A stretch of 40,952 nt of DNA from Lentisphaeria bacterium (GTDB lineage: Bacteria; Verrucomicrobiota; Lentisphaeria; Victivallales; Victivallaceae): the NCBI GenBank assembly GCA_017508385.1, contig JAFVZB010000019.1, positions 1 to 40,952 on the forward strand, read 5' to 3'. A program made the translations under genes and the position numbers. This document shows, piece by piece, positions 1-7,913 of this stretch. The notes beneath the pieces were generated by a model. It was not told the origin of the DNA. It did no database searches and saw nothing but the letters and a program-made list of their open reading frames with translations. Position 1 is the stretch's first letter; each line of letters opens with the position of its first letter.

Positions 1-644
1 ATGTCGACTTGGGATTTTCTGATTTGTTTGTCCGCCCGGTAAATCCGCTGGGACGTGGTGAAAATAAACTTTCTGATTTTGAATATGAACCAGAGGCATT
101 CGTGGACTTCTGGGGAAAGTTGATAGATGTTTTAATTGCCAAATGGAAACAAGGAATTCATATTACCGAAGGTCATTTGGATATAATCCTGAAAAAATTA
201 TTTTTCTATGAAAATGGATATATGGATTTGCGTTTTCCGTGTGGAGCGGCATTCGGGCAAAGAGCTTATGGCGCAGATGGCAAGATTTATACATGTGATG
301 AAGGCAGAATGTTGAAAGAACAAAACTTTTGTATTGGTTCCGTAACAGATTCGCCTGCTGCAATCATTAAAAATCCCAATGGGATCAATACTTTTTTAAG
401 TTCTTTATCAGAACTTTCTGCTTGCGAGTTTTGTGCATACAAACCCTTTTGCGGAACATGCCCTATTTTGAATTGGAAAGAACATCCTGATCATAATACT
501 CAAACATACGGAGGACGTCGTTGCAAAATATATCAAGGTATGTTTGATTATGTTTTTACAAAGTTCATGAATAGTTCGGATGCTCAAGAGGTATTTGGAG
601 AAATGTTGTTGGATGGGATTGAAAACAGCGACAATAACAATTGA
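1..644 (+). CDS. Radical SAM/SPASM maturase, HxsB-like, C-terminal part (5' truncated by window edge)
   Basis: Only the C-terminal ~213 residues are present; the frame is open to the window edge, and the TTG at position 9 is an internal Leu rather than a start. The radical SAM CxxxCxxC core lies outside. What remains is a SPASM-type iron-sulfur region. Numbering from that TTG, the cysteines are C78 (PCGA), C96 (YTCDEGRML), C139 and C142 (CEFC), C148 and C151 (CGTC) and C172 (RRCKIYQG). The PCGA..GQ.AY, TCDEGRM, YKPFCGTCP and RCKIYQG blocks resemble HxsB, the maturase of His-Xaa-Ser peptide systems, recognised from memory of the family. SPASM proteins bind auxiliary 4Fe-4S clusters and modify ribosomal peptides or enzymes. 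No HxsA, HxsC or HxsD partner is visible. The stretch is clearly more AT-rich than the rest of the window, suggesting acquired DNA. Confidence 0.65.
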   Translation, partial: VDLGFSDLFVRPVNPLGRGENKLSDFEYEPEAFVDFWGKLIDVLIAKWKQGIHITEGHLDIILKKLFFYENGYMDLRFPCGAAFGQRAYGADGKIYTCDEGRMLKEQNFCIGSVTDSPAAIIKNPNGINTFLSSLSELSACEFCAYKPFCGTCPILNWKEHPDHNTQTYGGRRCKIYQGMFDYVFTKFMNSSDAQEVFGEMLLDGIENSDNNN

Positions 645-719
645 TACTGACAATAAACTATAAAACTTGGTTACAAACTTTGCGAGAGTTGTGAAATTGA
701 AAGGATACAAGATTATAAA

Positions 720-946
720 ATGAGTACTTCTACAAGAAATACTACACAAGGTTGCGGCTGTTCGATAATCATTTGGATTATTTTTTAGTATCTATAATTT
801 GTGAAGATCGTGGTCATCCTCTTTGGTTAAGTATATGCATTTCGTTTATTATACCTATAATGGGAATTATGAGCGTGACCACAAGTAAAAAAACCGGATT
901 CATTATGCTTTTTATTATATGCTTTGTTCCAGATATGGGGAGATGA
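720..946 (+). pseudogene. Small membrane protein gene with a frameshift in a T6 run
   Basis: An ATG at 720 opens a 22-codon frame containing QGCGCS and then a hydrophobic IIIWIIF segment, ending at a TAG at 786-788. Just before the stop is a run of six T (781-786). A -1 shift there (or one added T) continues smoothly with LVSIIC into a frame open to 946. The joined product would be about 75 residues with two or three hydrophobic segments (IIIWIIFLVSII, LWLSICISFIIPIMGIM, GFIMLFIICFV). The continuity of the hydrophobic segment across the T run is the reason to read the two frames as one gene. A weak AAGGA lies about 15 bases upstream. It may be a real mutation, a sequencing slip, phase variation or programmed slippage at TTT-TAG. 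It follows the SPASM maturase by 75 bp, so a functional link is possible but unproven. Not recognised as a named family. Confidence 0.5.
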
Positions 947-1079
947 TGCGGGGAGAGAGGGAAAACTTCTTTTCTCGTGAAAAGAAGTTTTCCCTCTCTC
1001 CCCGCGCCCCTCTCACCCTTTCAAGAAAAGCGGGGAAACTTTTTTATTTACCTTTACCTACCTGTGTCGGGAACAGAGC
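932..1079 (+). repeat. Dispersed repeat element A, copy 1 (long hairpin, uninterrupted form)
   Basis: The copy begins GATATGGGGAGATGATGCGGGG. Its core is a perfect 26-bp inverted repeat (948-973 and 980-1005) around a 6-base loop. Then come CTCACCCTTTCAAGAAAAGCGGGG, a T6 run at 1040-1045, and a tail ending GTGTCGGGAAC.GAGC (1064-1079). It lies between convergent genes, directly after the small rightward membrane-protein gene, where it could end transcription. It matches the copy at 14695-15028 apart from a 179-bp insertion in the latter and an added TTTACC-like stretch here. ORFs running through it are incidental. Confidence 0.85.
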
Positions 1080-1083
1080 CAAC

Positions 1084-1127
1084 AAAAAAAACGGAACGGC
1101 TTTGGGGGCTCGTTCCGTTTTTGTTTT
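1084..1127 (-). terminator. Intrinsic terminator of the fucosidase/SGNH operon
   Basis: An 8-bp perfect stem (ACGGAACG at 1091-1098, CGTTCCGT at 1111-1118) is flanked by A-rich and T-rich runs on both sides. It can therefore act on either strand. It starts 11 bases beyond the stop of the leftward SGNH gene. Confidence 0.75.
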
Positions 1128-1138
1128 TGGGGTTTGTT

Positions 1139-2323
1139 TTATTTGTCGAAACACTTGGCGAGTTCTTTGGCGAAGATTATGTGGCCTGCCTGATTGGGGT
1201 GGATGGCGTCGGCGAGGTATTTGGCTTTGTATTCCAGTGCTCCGATCTTTTCGATCACCTGCTCGATCGGGCAGATGGTGCAGTTATATTTCTTTGCCAC
1301 TTCATAGGTCACTGCCGCCATCTCTTTCTGTGCCTCCCAGCGGGGTACTCCCTGGATGCTCGGTATCAGGATGATCGCTGTGTTGCCTTTGCTTTTGCAG
1401 AGCAGTCGCTCGATCCACATCTCAAGCTGTTTGCGGTATGTTTCGGCATTCTGCGCTCCGCTGCGGTTGTTATAGCCGATGAGCATGGTCGCTACTGCGG
1501 GAACTCCTTTGGTCAGATCACGCTCGAGCCATGCGATCGAATCGTAGGTGTGGGCTCCTCCGATGGCGACGCACTCGGTTTTGATTTTGGAGTTATTGAA
1601 CTTTTTGACCAGTATTTCTCCCAGCAGGATCGAATAGCGTTTGTCGGTTTTCTTCAGAGCAGTTCCGGCGGTAATGGAGTCTCCGAAGCAGGTGACGAGC
1701 ACCTCTTTGCCCGCTTTCATCTCTTTCACCACATCGGCAAGCGGACGGGCTTTATATTTTCCATAGCTGTAAACCGGAGCGATTTTTTCGATGAATTTCA
1801 AGTTGCGCACTTCAAAGCTGAAGGGTTTGCGTTTGATGTTTGTCCAGTTGATGCGCCAACGGTCGGAAAGGTTGATTTGATAGATGCGTCCGACGGCAAA
1901 TCTGGCGGGCAGACCGAGGGTGTGGTCTCCGGCGGGAGCCATGTCGGCAAAGGCTACACGGTACTCTTTCCACTCGGTGCTTTTGACCGGGAAATAGTAT
2001 CTTCCGGCAACTGCTCCGGTCTCTAAAACGGTAATGGCTCCCCACTCGTTTGAACCGTCTCCCTTCACCTCGAAAGAGATTCCCTCGTAGGTCTTGAATA
2101 TATCTTTGGCTCCGTCAAGCGGAAAGACTTTCGGCATGACCTGAACAACTCCGGGAGCGTTGATTTTGACCGAAACCGGCTTGCCGTTCTCTTTGACGAT
2201 CGAATAGGATTTTTTGCTTGCCCGCCGCCATGCGGAGGAATCTAAAAATCCTTGAACGGGTACGTCAGCGGCAAACGCTGCTGCCGCTGTTACTGACAAC
2301 AGGGCGACAATAAATTTTTTCAT
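1139..2323 (-). CDS. Secreted SGNH/GDSL-family esterase with N-terminal beta-sandwich domain
   Basis: The product is a 394-residue exported hydrolase. A signal peptide (MKKFIVALLSVTAAAAFA) is followed by about 180 residues of probable beta-sandwich/carbohydrate-binding character, then an SGNH hydrolase domain. Block I is CFGDSITAG with Ser216 the expected nucleophile, a GYNNRSG segment lies in the block III region, and DAIHPN supplies Asp372 and His375. Such enzymes remove acetyl or other acyl groups from polysaccharides. The open frame extends to 2404, but the start at 2323 is preferred: it begins the signal peptide and has AAAGGA upstream, while the longer version adds a Lys-rich non-signal stretch overlapping the upstream gene. 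It lies 37 bp after the GH29 gene in the same operon, so it probably deacylates fucose-containing glycans. The exact substrate is unknown. Confidence 0.85.
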   Translation of the reverse strand: MKKFIVALLSVTAAAAFAADVPVQGFLDSSAWRRASKKSYSIVKENGKPVSVKINAPGVVQVMPKVFPLDGAKDIFKTYEGISFEVKGDGSNEWGAITVLETGAVAGRYYFPVKSTEWKEYRVAFADMAPAGDHTLGLPARFAVGRIYQINLSDRWRINWTNIKRKPFSFEVRNLKFIEKIAPVYSYGKYKARPLADVVKEMKAGKEVLVTCFGDSITAGTALKKTDKRYSILLGEILVKKFNNSKIKTECVAIGGAHTYDSIAWLERDLTKGVPAVATMLIGYNNRSGAQNAETYRKQLEMWIERLLCKSKGNTAIILIPSIQGVPRWEAQKEMAAVTYEVAKKYNCTICPIEQVIEKIGALEYKAKYLADAIHPNQAGHIIFAKELAKCFDK

Positions 2324-2360
2324 TTTCTTTTTCCTTTTATTTTTCGAGTCTGAAACTTTT

Positions 2361-3719
2361 TCAGACAAATTGATTGTTTTCCTTTTTGCCGGAGCTTTTT
2401 TCACCCTCTTTTCGCAGGATTATTTCCAGCACCGGCACTGCAACGTCGGGTTTCAAATCGGGCAGCAGCACCTCGATATCTCCCGGATTGCCCTTTTCAA
2501 ACATGTGGGTTCCGGCGGAGCCATCCTTGAGCATGAATGTGCACTCACTTCCGTCGTTGAGCAGCTGGATATATCTTACTTTATCACCCACTCCCGGAAG
2601 AACGACCTTTTTATGCTGCCATGTAAAGATGTGCAGATAAAGCCGTCCGGTTTCGGGATTATAGGTGTAACGGCAATCCTGCGGAGCCTCGAACTCCTCA
2701 GGAGCGCAGGTGCAGTTGTAAATCGAGCGGCTGTGATATTTCATCCATCTGCCGAACTCCTCGAGACGCAATTCGGCACGGGCATCGAAGTATCCGCGGG
2801 AAGTGGGTCCGACGTTCATCAGCATATTGCCTCCGCGTGAGACGTGGTTGATGAGCATTTGTATGCAAAGCTCAGGAGTTTTCCAGCTCATCTCATCACG
2901 GTAATATCCCCATGAGCCGGAAAAGGTCTGACAGCCTTCCCAGACGACGGGATTACCCTCGTCATCGGTCATGCCGCGGCGGGGTGTGTACTGTTCGGGA
3001 GTTACGATATCGCTTGCTCCCGGCAGGTCGAGGCGGTTGTCTATTATCACCCACGGCTGGAGCTTGCGGATAATCTCAATGATTTTTTCACTGCCCCAGT
3101 CTTCCCTGCCCTTGCCGTTTTCGATTTGCGGATATGAGAAATCGAACCACAGAATGTCTATTTTTCCGTAACCGGTCAGGAGCTCGGTGATCTGGTCATA
3201 CATATACTGACGGTACTTTGCCATATCCCGTTTGGAGTTTATCTCACAAATATCATCTTCGGATAATCCGCCGTGTTTTACCATGGGATGCAGCGGGTCG
3301 AGGGTGAAATCCTCATGGTGCCAGTCGATGAGGGAGTAGTAGATCCCCACCTTCAAACCCTCGGCTCTGAAAGCATCTATCACTTCACGCAGCAAATCTC
3401 TGCCTGCGGGAGTGTTGGTCGCTTTGTAATCGGTGTATTTGCTATCCCAGAGACAAAATCCCTCGTGGTGTATGGCGGTGATGACAAAGTATTTCATTCC
3501 GGCTTTTTTAGCTGATGCAGCCCACTCTTTCGGATCAAACATATCAGGGTCGAACAAATCGAAATAGACCTGATAATCCTCATCAAGGATTCCCTCACGG
3601 TTGCGTATCCATTCGTGGCGGGCAGGCATGGAGTAGAGTCCCCAGTGGATGAACATTCCGAAGCGGTCACGCTGAAACCACGAAGTATCTCCGTGCGGAT
3701 ATTTCTGATAGTCTGACAT
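2361..3719 (-). CDS. Alpha-L-fucosidase, GH29 family
   Basis: A 452-residue GH29 enzyme that releases alpha-linked L-fucose from glycans. Visible family features are the N-terminal WFQRDRFGMFIHWGLYS block, TAIHHEGFCLWDS (residues 81-93) lining the active site, and ILWFDF with Asp193 in the position of the catalytic nucleophile. A C-terminal beta-sandwich follows (about 340-440). There is no signal peptide, so it would act in the cytoplasm on imported oligosaccharides. The start is supported by AAGGAG six bases upstream. It is the first gene of a leftward two-gene operon with the SGNH esterase, divergent from the rhamnosidase operon. The acid/base residue was not assigned because its position varies in GH29. 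The C terminus is unusually charged (GEKSSGKKENN). Confidence 0.9.
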   Translation of the reverse strand: MSDYQKYPHGDTSWFQRDRFGMFIHWGLYSMPARHEWIRNREGILDEDYQVYFDLFDPDMFDPKEWAASAKKAGMKYFVITAIHHEGFCLWDSKYTDYKATNTPAGRDLLREVIDAFRAEGLKVGIYYSLIDWHHEDFTLDPLHPMVKHGGLSEDDICEINSKRDMAKYRQYMYDQITELLTGYGKIDILWFDFSYPQIENGKGREDWGSEKIIEIIRKLQPWVIIDNRLDLPGASDIVTPEQYTPRRGMTDDEGNPVVWEGCQTFSGSWGYYRDEMSWKTPELCIQMLINHVSRGGNMLMNVGPTSRGYFDARAELRLEEFGRWMKYHSRSIYNCTCAPEEFEAPQDCRYTYNPETGRLYLHIFTWQHKKVVLPGVGDKVRYIQLLNDGSECTFMLKDGSAGTHMFEKGNPGDIEVLLPDLKPDVAVPVLEIILRKEGEKSSGKKENNQFV

Positions 3720-3737
3720 GGCAAAGCTCCTTTTATT

Positions 3738-3765
3738 AAGATTGTTTGATAATTTACTGCTTCAA
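3738..3765 (-). promoter_or_regulatory. Candidate leftward promoter for the fucosidase operon
   Basis: On the minus strand, TTGAAG (3760-3765), a 16-base spacer and AATCTT (3738-3743) form a candidate promoter. The -35 coincides with the second half of the TTGAA-N3-TTGAA motif, as on the rhamnosidase side. Alternatives such as TTGAAC-N16-TATCAA are nearly as good, so the exact choice is uncertain. Confidence 0.35.
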
Positions 3766-3837
3766 CAGTTCAAAAGCAAGCAGATTTGTGCAAAATAACA
3801 AAATTTTTTCGCTGTGCGGCAAAGTTGAAACGTTGAA
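3761..3837. promoter_or_regulatory. Mirrored pair of TTGAA-N3-TTGAA sites between divergent operons
   Basis: TTGAACTGTTGAA reads on the minus strand at 3761-3773 and TTGAAACGTTGAA on the plus strand at 3825-3837, both fitting TTGAANNGTTGAA. Each lies upstream of one of the divergent genes and overlaps its candidate -35. Tandem half-sites of this kind are typical of AraC-type or other dimeric regulators. The regulator itself is not identified. Confidence 0.45.
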
Positions 3838-3860
3838 TAAATTTATTTGAGATGTATATT
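3833..3860 (+). promoter_or_regulatory. Candidate rightward promoter for the rhamnosidase operon
   Basis: TTGAAT (3833-3838), 16 bases, then TATATT (3855-3860). The -10 lies downstream of the first possible ATG (3852). If the promoter is real, translation must begin at the next ATG (3888), which has its own Shine-Dalgarno sequence. Confidence 0.55.
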
Positions 3861-3887
3861 ACAACAGATATTCACGATGAGGTTTTT

Positions 3888-5480
3888 ATGTTGGAAGATA
3901 TTTTCGATGGAGCATTTGCCGATACTCTGAAAAGGATTTTTGTTCCCTGTAAAAGAGTAGTATCCGAAAACAAATGCGAAAACAGTAAAAACATTCCCGG
4001 CAACCGGGTCATCCGCAACTTTGTGGCTGCCGATTTTGAGGAGTGCTCCGTTAATGAGGGGGGATTTCTTCTGCTCGACTTCGGTAAAGAGATGTCCGGC
4101 GGAGTGAAAATCGTAACTTCGGTCATGCCGGGGGCAAAAATCAGACTCCGCTTCGGGGAGTCGGTTTCCGAGTGCTGCGGAAATCCGAACTCCGACCACG
4201 CTTTTCACGATACGGAACTCTTGATTCCCGGATATGCCTCTTGCGACTTCGGCAACACAGGATTCCGCTTTGTCAGGCTCGATGTGCTTTCGGGAACGTT
4301 AAAGCTGGTCAATGTCATCGCCATTTGTGAGATGACCGAGCTCGAAAAGCAGGGCACATTCCTCTCATCAGATGAGCGTCTCAATGCGATATATGAGACC
4401 GCCGTACACACGGTTCACCTCAATATTCAGGACTATATCCTCGATGGAATAAAACGTGACCGTTTGATCTGGGGCGGTGATATGCACCCTGAAATATCGG
4501 CGATCTTGCGGGTGTTCGGTGCCGTCGATGCCATAGATAAATCTCTTGAGCTGCTCTGTTTTCACACAAAAAAGGGGGCATTTATAAACAACATCTCAAG
4601 CTATCCGCTATGGGTACTGCTCTGCATACGGGATTTGTGGTTTTATTCAGGCAGAGATGAGGTGCTGAAAAAATATGCTCCGTTCATTGAGCGGGAAAGC
4701 GCAAAGTATGTTTCCACCGTTTCCGATGACGGTTCATTTGCCCTGCCGGGGGATTCCCTCTTTCTCGACTGGCCGAGCAACAGCGACCGGGAGTTGACGG
4801 TTGCCGGATTGCAGGGATTGCTCTCGCTTGCCCTTTCTGCGGTATCTGAAATGAAATCCGCTCTCGGACTCGACTGCTCCGCAGAAAACTCTGCTGTTGA
4901 AAGGCTCAAAAGAAAGGTTCTCGACTCAAAACTGCACAAAACCGCCTCGGCTTTACAGCACCTGGCAAAGCTCGCCGACCGGCGGGAGGTTTTCGAGCAC
5001 GAACCATTCAAAAATGTCAGCACTTTTTTAGGTTACTATGTACTGCTGGCAAAAGAGCCTGCTTCCGCTCTCGAACTGGTCAAAACCTACTGGGGAGCCA
5101 TGCTCGATATGGGCGCAACGAGTTTCTGGGAGGATTTCGACCTCAGCTGGATAGAAAATGCAGCAGGAATAGACGAAATGCCTGTTCCCGGACGTCCGGA
5201 TATCCACGCCGACTTCGGAGACTACTGTTACAAGGGTTTGCGCCACAGTCTCTGTCACGGCTGGGCTGCCGGTCCTGCGGCGTGGTGTTCGCAGAAAATT
5301 CTCGGAGTGAATCCTGCCGCTCCCGGATTCAAAAAAATTTATTTCACGCCCGACCTCTGTCAGCTTGAGTGGGCAAATGGAACCATTCCGACTCCATACG
5401 GAAAAATTACAGTAAAACTCGCCCGTGGCAAAGCTCCGGAAATAACTTTGCCTGAGGGCATAACCATCGTACAGGAATAA
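3888..5480 (+). CDS. Alpha-L-rhamnosidase-like protein, GH78 family, short form
   Basis: The product resembles GH78 enzymes, which cleave terminal alpha-L-rhamnose. An N-terminal beta-sandwich (about 1-150) precedes an (alpha/alpha)6 barrel. The barrel carries the family block DGIKRDRLIWGGDMHPE, with Asp186, Asp191, Asp198 and Glu202 as acidic residues in the usual catalytic region. A late LCHGWAAGPA segment and a C-terminal beta-domain follow. At 530 residues it is shorter than most GH78 proteins. It has no signal peptide and probably acts in the cytoplasm. The frame also allows an ATG at 3852, but 3888 is preferred because GATGAGG lies five bases upstream and the candidate promoter -10 overlaps the earlier ATG. 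It is first in a rightward two-gene operon. The general fold call is firm; rhamnose specificity is inferred. Confidence 0.82.
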   Translation: MLEDIFDGAFADTLKRIFVPCKRVVSENKCENSKNIPGNRVIRNFVAADFEECSVNEGGFLLLDFGKEMSGGVKIVTSVMPGAKIRLRFGESVSECCGNPNSDHAFHDTELLIPGYASCDFGNTGFRFVRLDVLSGTLKLVNVIAICEMTELEKQGTFLSSDERLNAIYETAVHTVHLNIQDYILDGIKRDRLIWGGDMHPEISAILRVFGAVDAIDKSLELLCFHTKKGAFINNISSYPLWVLLCIRDLWFYSGRDEVLKKYAPFIERESAKYVSTVSDDGSFALPGDSLFLDWPSNSDRELTVAGLQGLLSLALSAVSEMKSALGLDCSAENSAVERLKRKVLDSKLHKTASALQHLAKLADRREVFEHEPFKNVSTFLGYYVLLAKEPASALELVKTYWGAMLDMGATSFWEDFDLSWIENAAGIDEMPVPGRPDIHADFGDYCYKGLRHSLCHGWAAGPAAWCSQKILGVNPAAPGFKKIYFTPDLCQLEWANGTIPTPYGKITVKLARGKAPEITLPEGITIVQE

Positions 5481-5485
5481 AAAAC

Positions 5486-6589
5486 ATGGATATCAGAAAA
5501 ATAGACAGCAATTTTGCCGACGCAAAACCAACAGAAGACGGTTTTATCTACTATAACGTCAAAAATGCTCCCTTTTCTCTTGAGGGACTGCCGTTTTATG
5601 CAGAAAACTCAGGAGCTTACTACCGTCTGCCGCTTACCATCACCGAAAACGAGGTGAACAAAGGTGCTATTGAGCTCGGATGGCACACCTCGGGAGTTCA
5701 TGTGAGATTTCGCAGCGACTCACCTGAAATCATGCTGCGGGCAAAGTTGCACAAAAGCTGCGACTCGAATCATATGCCCCGCACCGGAAGTGCCGGTTTT
5801 GACAGTTATTTCAAAGCTCCGGGCAAAAAGATGTTATACAACGCAACCGTAAAGCCCGACCCGGGAACGGTCGATATCTGCCAGCTCTGCGGAGTAAATG
5901 ATACCGGTAAAGTTTGCGACTGGATCATCAATCTTCCGCTCTACGGCGGCGTAACTGAGCTTGAAATCGGTATAAAAGAGAACTTCCGTCTGCTTGCTCC
6001 CAAGGCACACAAAGTTGAAAAACCGATACTCTTTTACGGTTCATCGATAACTCAGGGCGGATGTGCCTCACGTCCCGGAAACAACTACACTGCCATGCTC
6101 TGCCGCGCGGTGGATGCTCCGGAAATAAACTGGGGATTTTCCGGCTCAGGACGGGGAGAACCGGGAATTGCCGAACTCATAAGCAATCTCGACCTCGCCG
6201 CTTTCGTGATGGACTACGACCACAATGCTCCCAATACAGAACATCTGCAAAACACCCATGAGCAGTTTTTCCGGATAGTGCGGAGCAAAAATCCTGAGCT
6301 GCCGATCATTCTCGTGTCACGCTGCGATTTTCACAATATCAGGCAGGCACAGGTGGAAAACAACTATCTCCGCAGAGATATAATTTATAAAACTTATACC
6401 AATGCGGTTGAGTCCGGCGACAAAAACGTCTGGTTCGTCGATGGGGAAAAACTCTTCGGCAGTGACCTCTATGACTCATGCACTGTCGATGGAGTCCACC
6501 CCAATGACCTCGGATTTTACCGCATTTACCGCGGTGTACTGCCGACTCTGAAAAAGGCTCTCAGAGCTGCTCTTTTGCCGAAGCGATAA
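5486..6589 (+). CDS. SGNH/GDSL-type hydrolase of the GxDLY type
   Basis: A 367-residue cytoplasmic esterase. Residues 1-175 form a beta-sandwich like the N-terminal domain of this SGNH subgroup. The hydrolase domain starts at ILFYGSSITQGG, where GDS is replaced by GSS and Ser187 is the likely nucleophile. It ends with the GSDLYDS motif (the GxDLY signature) and VDGVHPND, giving Asp335 and His338. The family probably removes acyl groups from sugars. It starts five bases after the GH78 stop, with AGGAA inside the end of that gene, so the two are co-translated. Together they form a glycosidase/deacylase pair mirroring the divergent fucosidase/SGNH pair. Its last 29 bases overlap the 3' end of the convergent PHP gene. 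Confidence 0.85.
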   Translation: MDIRKIDSNFADAKPTEDGFIYYNVKNAPFSLEGLPFYAENSGAYYRLPLTITENEVNKGAIELGWHTSGVHVRFRSDSPEIMLRAKLHKSCDSNHMPRTGSAGFDSYFKAPGKKMLYNATVKPDPGTVDICQLCGVNDTGKVCDWIINLPLYGGVTELEIGIKENFRLLAPKAHKVEKPILFYGSSITQGGCASRPGNNYTAMLCRAVDAPEINWGFSGSGRGEPGIAELISNLDLAAFVMDYDHNAPNTEHLQNTHEQFFRIVRSKNPELPIILVSRCDFHNIRQAQVENNYLRRDIIYKTYTNAVESGDKNVWFVDGEKLFGSDLYDSCTVDGVHPNDLGFYRIYRGVLPTLKKALRAALLPKR

Positions 6590-7883
6590 ATTTGGCAACA
6601 ACTCCTCTTTTATCGCTCATATATTTGGCAGCCTCAGGCTCTTTTCCGGCAAGGGCACGGCGCATTATTTCACCCTCGATGCGGCAGAGTTCATCGTGTT
6701 CGGGATAGAACTCACGCAGGAGGAATTGCGCATATTTCGCCAGTCGGAAACTGCCGGCAACTATCGGCTTCTGGCCGGGGATGTGGTGCACCGCAACGCA
6801 CATCGAGTTTTTTATCGCCTCTGAAACGGAGGCAAAGTCAAGCTGCGGAACGAACACTATCGTAAAATACCATCCGGCAAGCCGCTCGTCACTGCCGTGT
6901 GCGTCACTCACCCCCACGGGAGAAAATGTTTTGCCTTTGGCTTTTTCTTCATAGAAACGCACCATTGAGAGCATATTGAATTCGACATCGGGGCGGTCGA
7001 AACCTCCGAACACCTCGACCGCATCGAACTTTGCCCGTTCATAAATAGCATCGACCACTGCTTCGCCGACGTAGTTGTGTGCCCACGGACGCCAGTAGGG
7101 GTGGCTGAAGAGTGATACTCCTGAAAACTCCCTTATTTTGTCGAAAGTCCACTCGGAAACGGCGACCTGATAATTGGTCAAATCATCTCCGTAATCGGGC
7201 AGTTTTGCCTTGTATTCGCTGACCTCTTTCTGAAACTGCTCCTCATTGCCGTAGGCGAGCTCATTTACGCTTCTGTTTCCGCCGAAGTTGACGATGTGGG
7301 TCGGGTTTCCCGGCAGGTGCACCTCTTCACCCGGAAGAACCAGCATATCGCAGTTGAGTTCCCGCATCGCCTTTTGCGCCTCAAGTGACGGAGCGTACTG
7401 TTTGTGGTCGGTCAACGCCACGAAGTCCATTCCGTGCATACGGCAGCTTGCCGCAACGTAGGCGGGCGACTCGGTACCATCGGAACAAAAGCTGTGCATG
7501 TGAAAATCGCCTTTGCAGGGAATTTTCTCAAAGAGGTCATTTTCAAGAGCGTAAAGTTGAAAACTCATCCAGCTGCCAAGAGTTCCGTCATCTTTTTTAT
7601 CGAAGAGCATGATGGAGTACTCTCCCTCGGCCCCGGCTTTCATCTCAAAGACGATGTCTCCGTTTTCACGGCAGACATAAGGAGTATCGCAGGTGTTTTT
7701 CATGGTCACTTCAACATTGTTGTTGATGACACAGCCGGTTCGGGTGACCTTTATAACAAAATCCTTTGACAGCAGTTTTGCGATGTGCTCCTGCTGCGGA
7801 TGGATGGTTACGGTTTTTACTTTGTCATCGACCCGCAGAATGCAGGGCTCAACAGAACACCAGCGGCTGTATTTATTCGCCAT
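6561..7883 (-). CDS. PHP-domain metallohydrolase (CehA/McbA-like) with N-terminal beta domain
   Basis: A 440-residue protein with about 115 residues of beta-rich domain followed by a PHP (polymerase and histidinol phosphatase) metal-dependent hydrolase domain. Metal ligands are visible in order: DFHMH (His128, His130), TDH (158-160), PGEEVH (Glu186, Glu187) with His196, FSHPYW, and VSDAHGSD. Such enzymes hydrolyse phosphoesters or related bonds; the CehA/McbA subgroup is broad, so no substrate is claimed. There is no signal peptide. GAGGAG lies eight bases before the start. It follows the DUF6259-like gene by 78 bp, and that gap carries a hairpin and its own promoter-like sequence. It may therefore be expressed separately from the glycosidase operon. 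Its 3' end overlaps the convergent SGNH gene by 29 bases. Confidence 0.82.
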   Translation of the reverse strand: MANKYSRWCSVEPCILRVDDKVKTVTIHPQQEHIAKLLSKDFVIKVTRTGCVINNNVEVTMKNTCDTPYVCRENGDIVFEMKAGAEGEYSIMLFDKKDDGTLGSWMSFQLYALENDLFEKIPCKGDFHMHSFCSDGTESPAYVAASCRMHGMDFVALTDHKQYAPSLEAQKAMRELNCDMLVLPGEEVHLPGNPTHIVNFGGNRSVNELAYGNEEQFQKEVSEYKAKLPDYGDDLTNYQVAVSEWTFDKIREFSGVSLFSHPYWRPWAHNYVGEAVVDAIYERAKFDAVEVFGGFDRPDVEFNMLSMVRFYEEKAKGKTFSPVGVSDAHGSDERLAGWYFTIVFVPQLDFASVSEAIKNSMCVAVHHIPGQKPIVAGSFRLAKYAQFLLREFYPEHDELCRIEGEIMRRALAGKEPEAAKYMSDKRGVVAKFIASAKEQL

Positions 7884-7913
7884 GATAACACTCCTCTTGT
7901 TTGAAACTGCTTT

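Noticed and set aside
720..788. The 22-codon Gly-Cys-Gly-Cys peptide as a complete RiPP precursor
   Set aside because: It fuses smoothly through the T run to a downstream membrane frame, so a frameshifted membrane protein explains it better; a precursor role is possible but unsupported.
977..2026. A 349-codon rightward open frame opposite the SGNH gene
   Set aside because: It has no signal, family pattern or Shine-Dalgarno. The opposite strand has an intact SGNH esterase with signal peptide and catalytic motifs.
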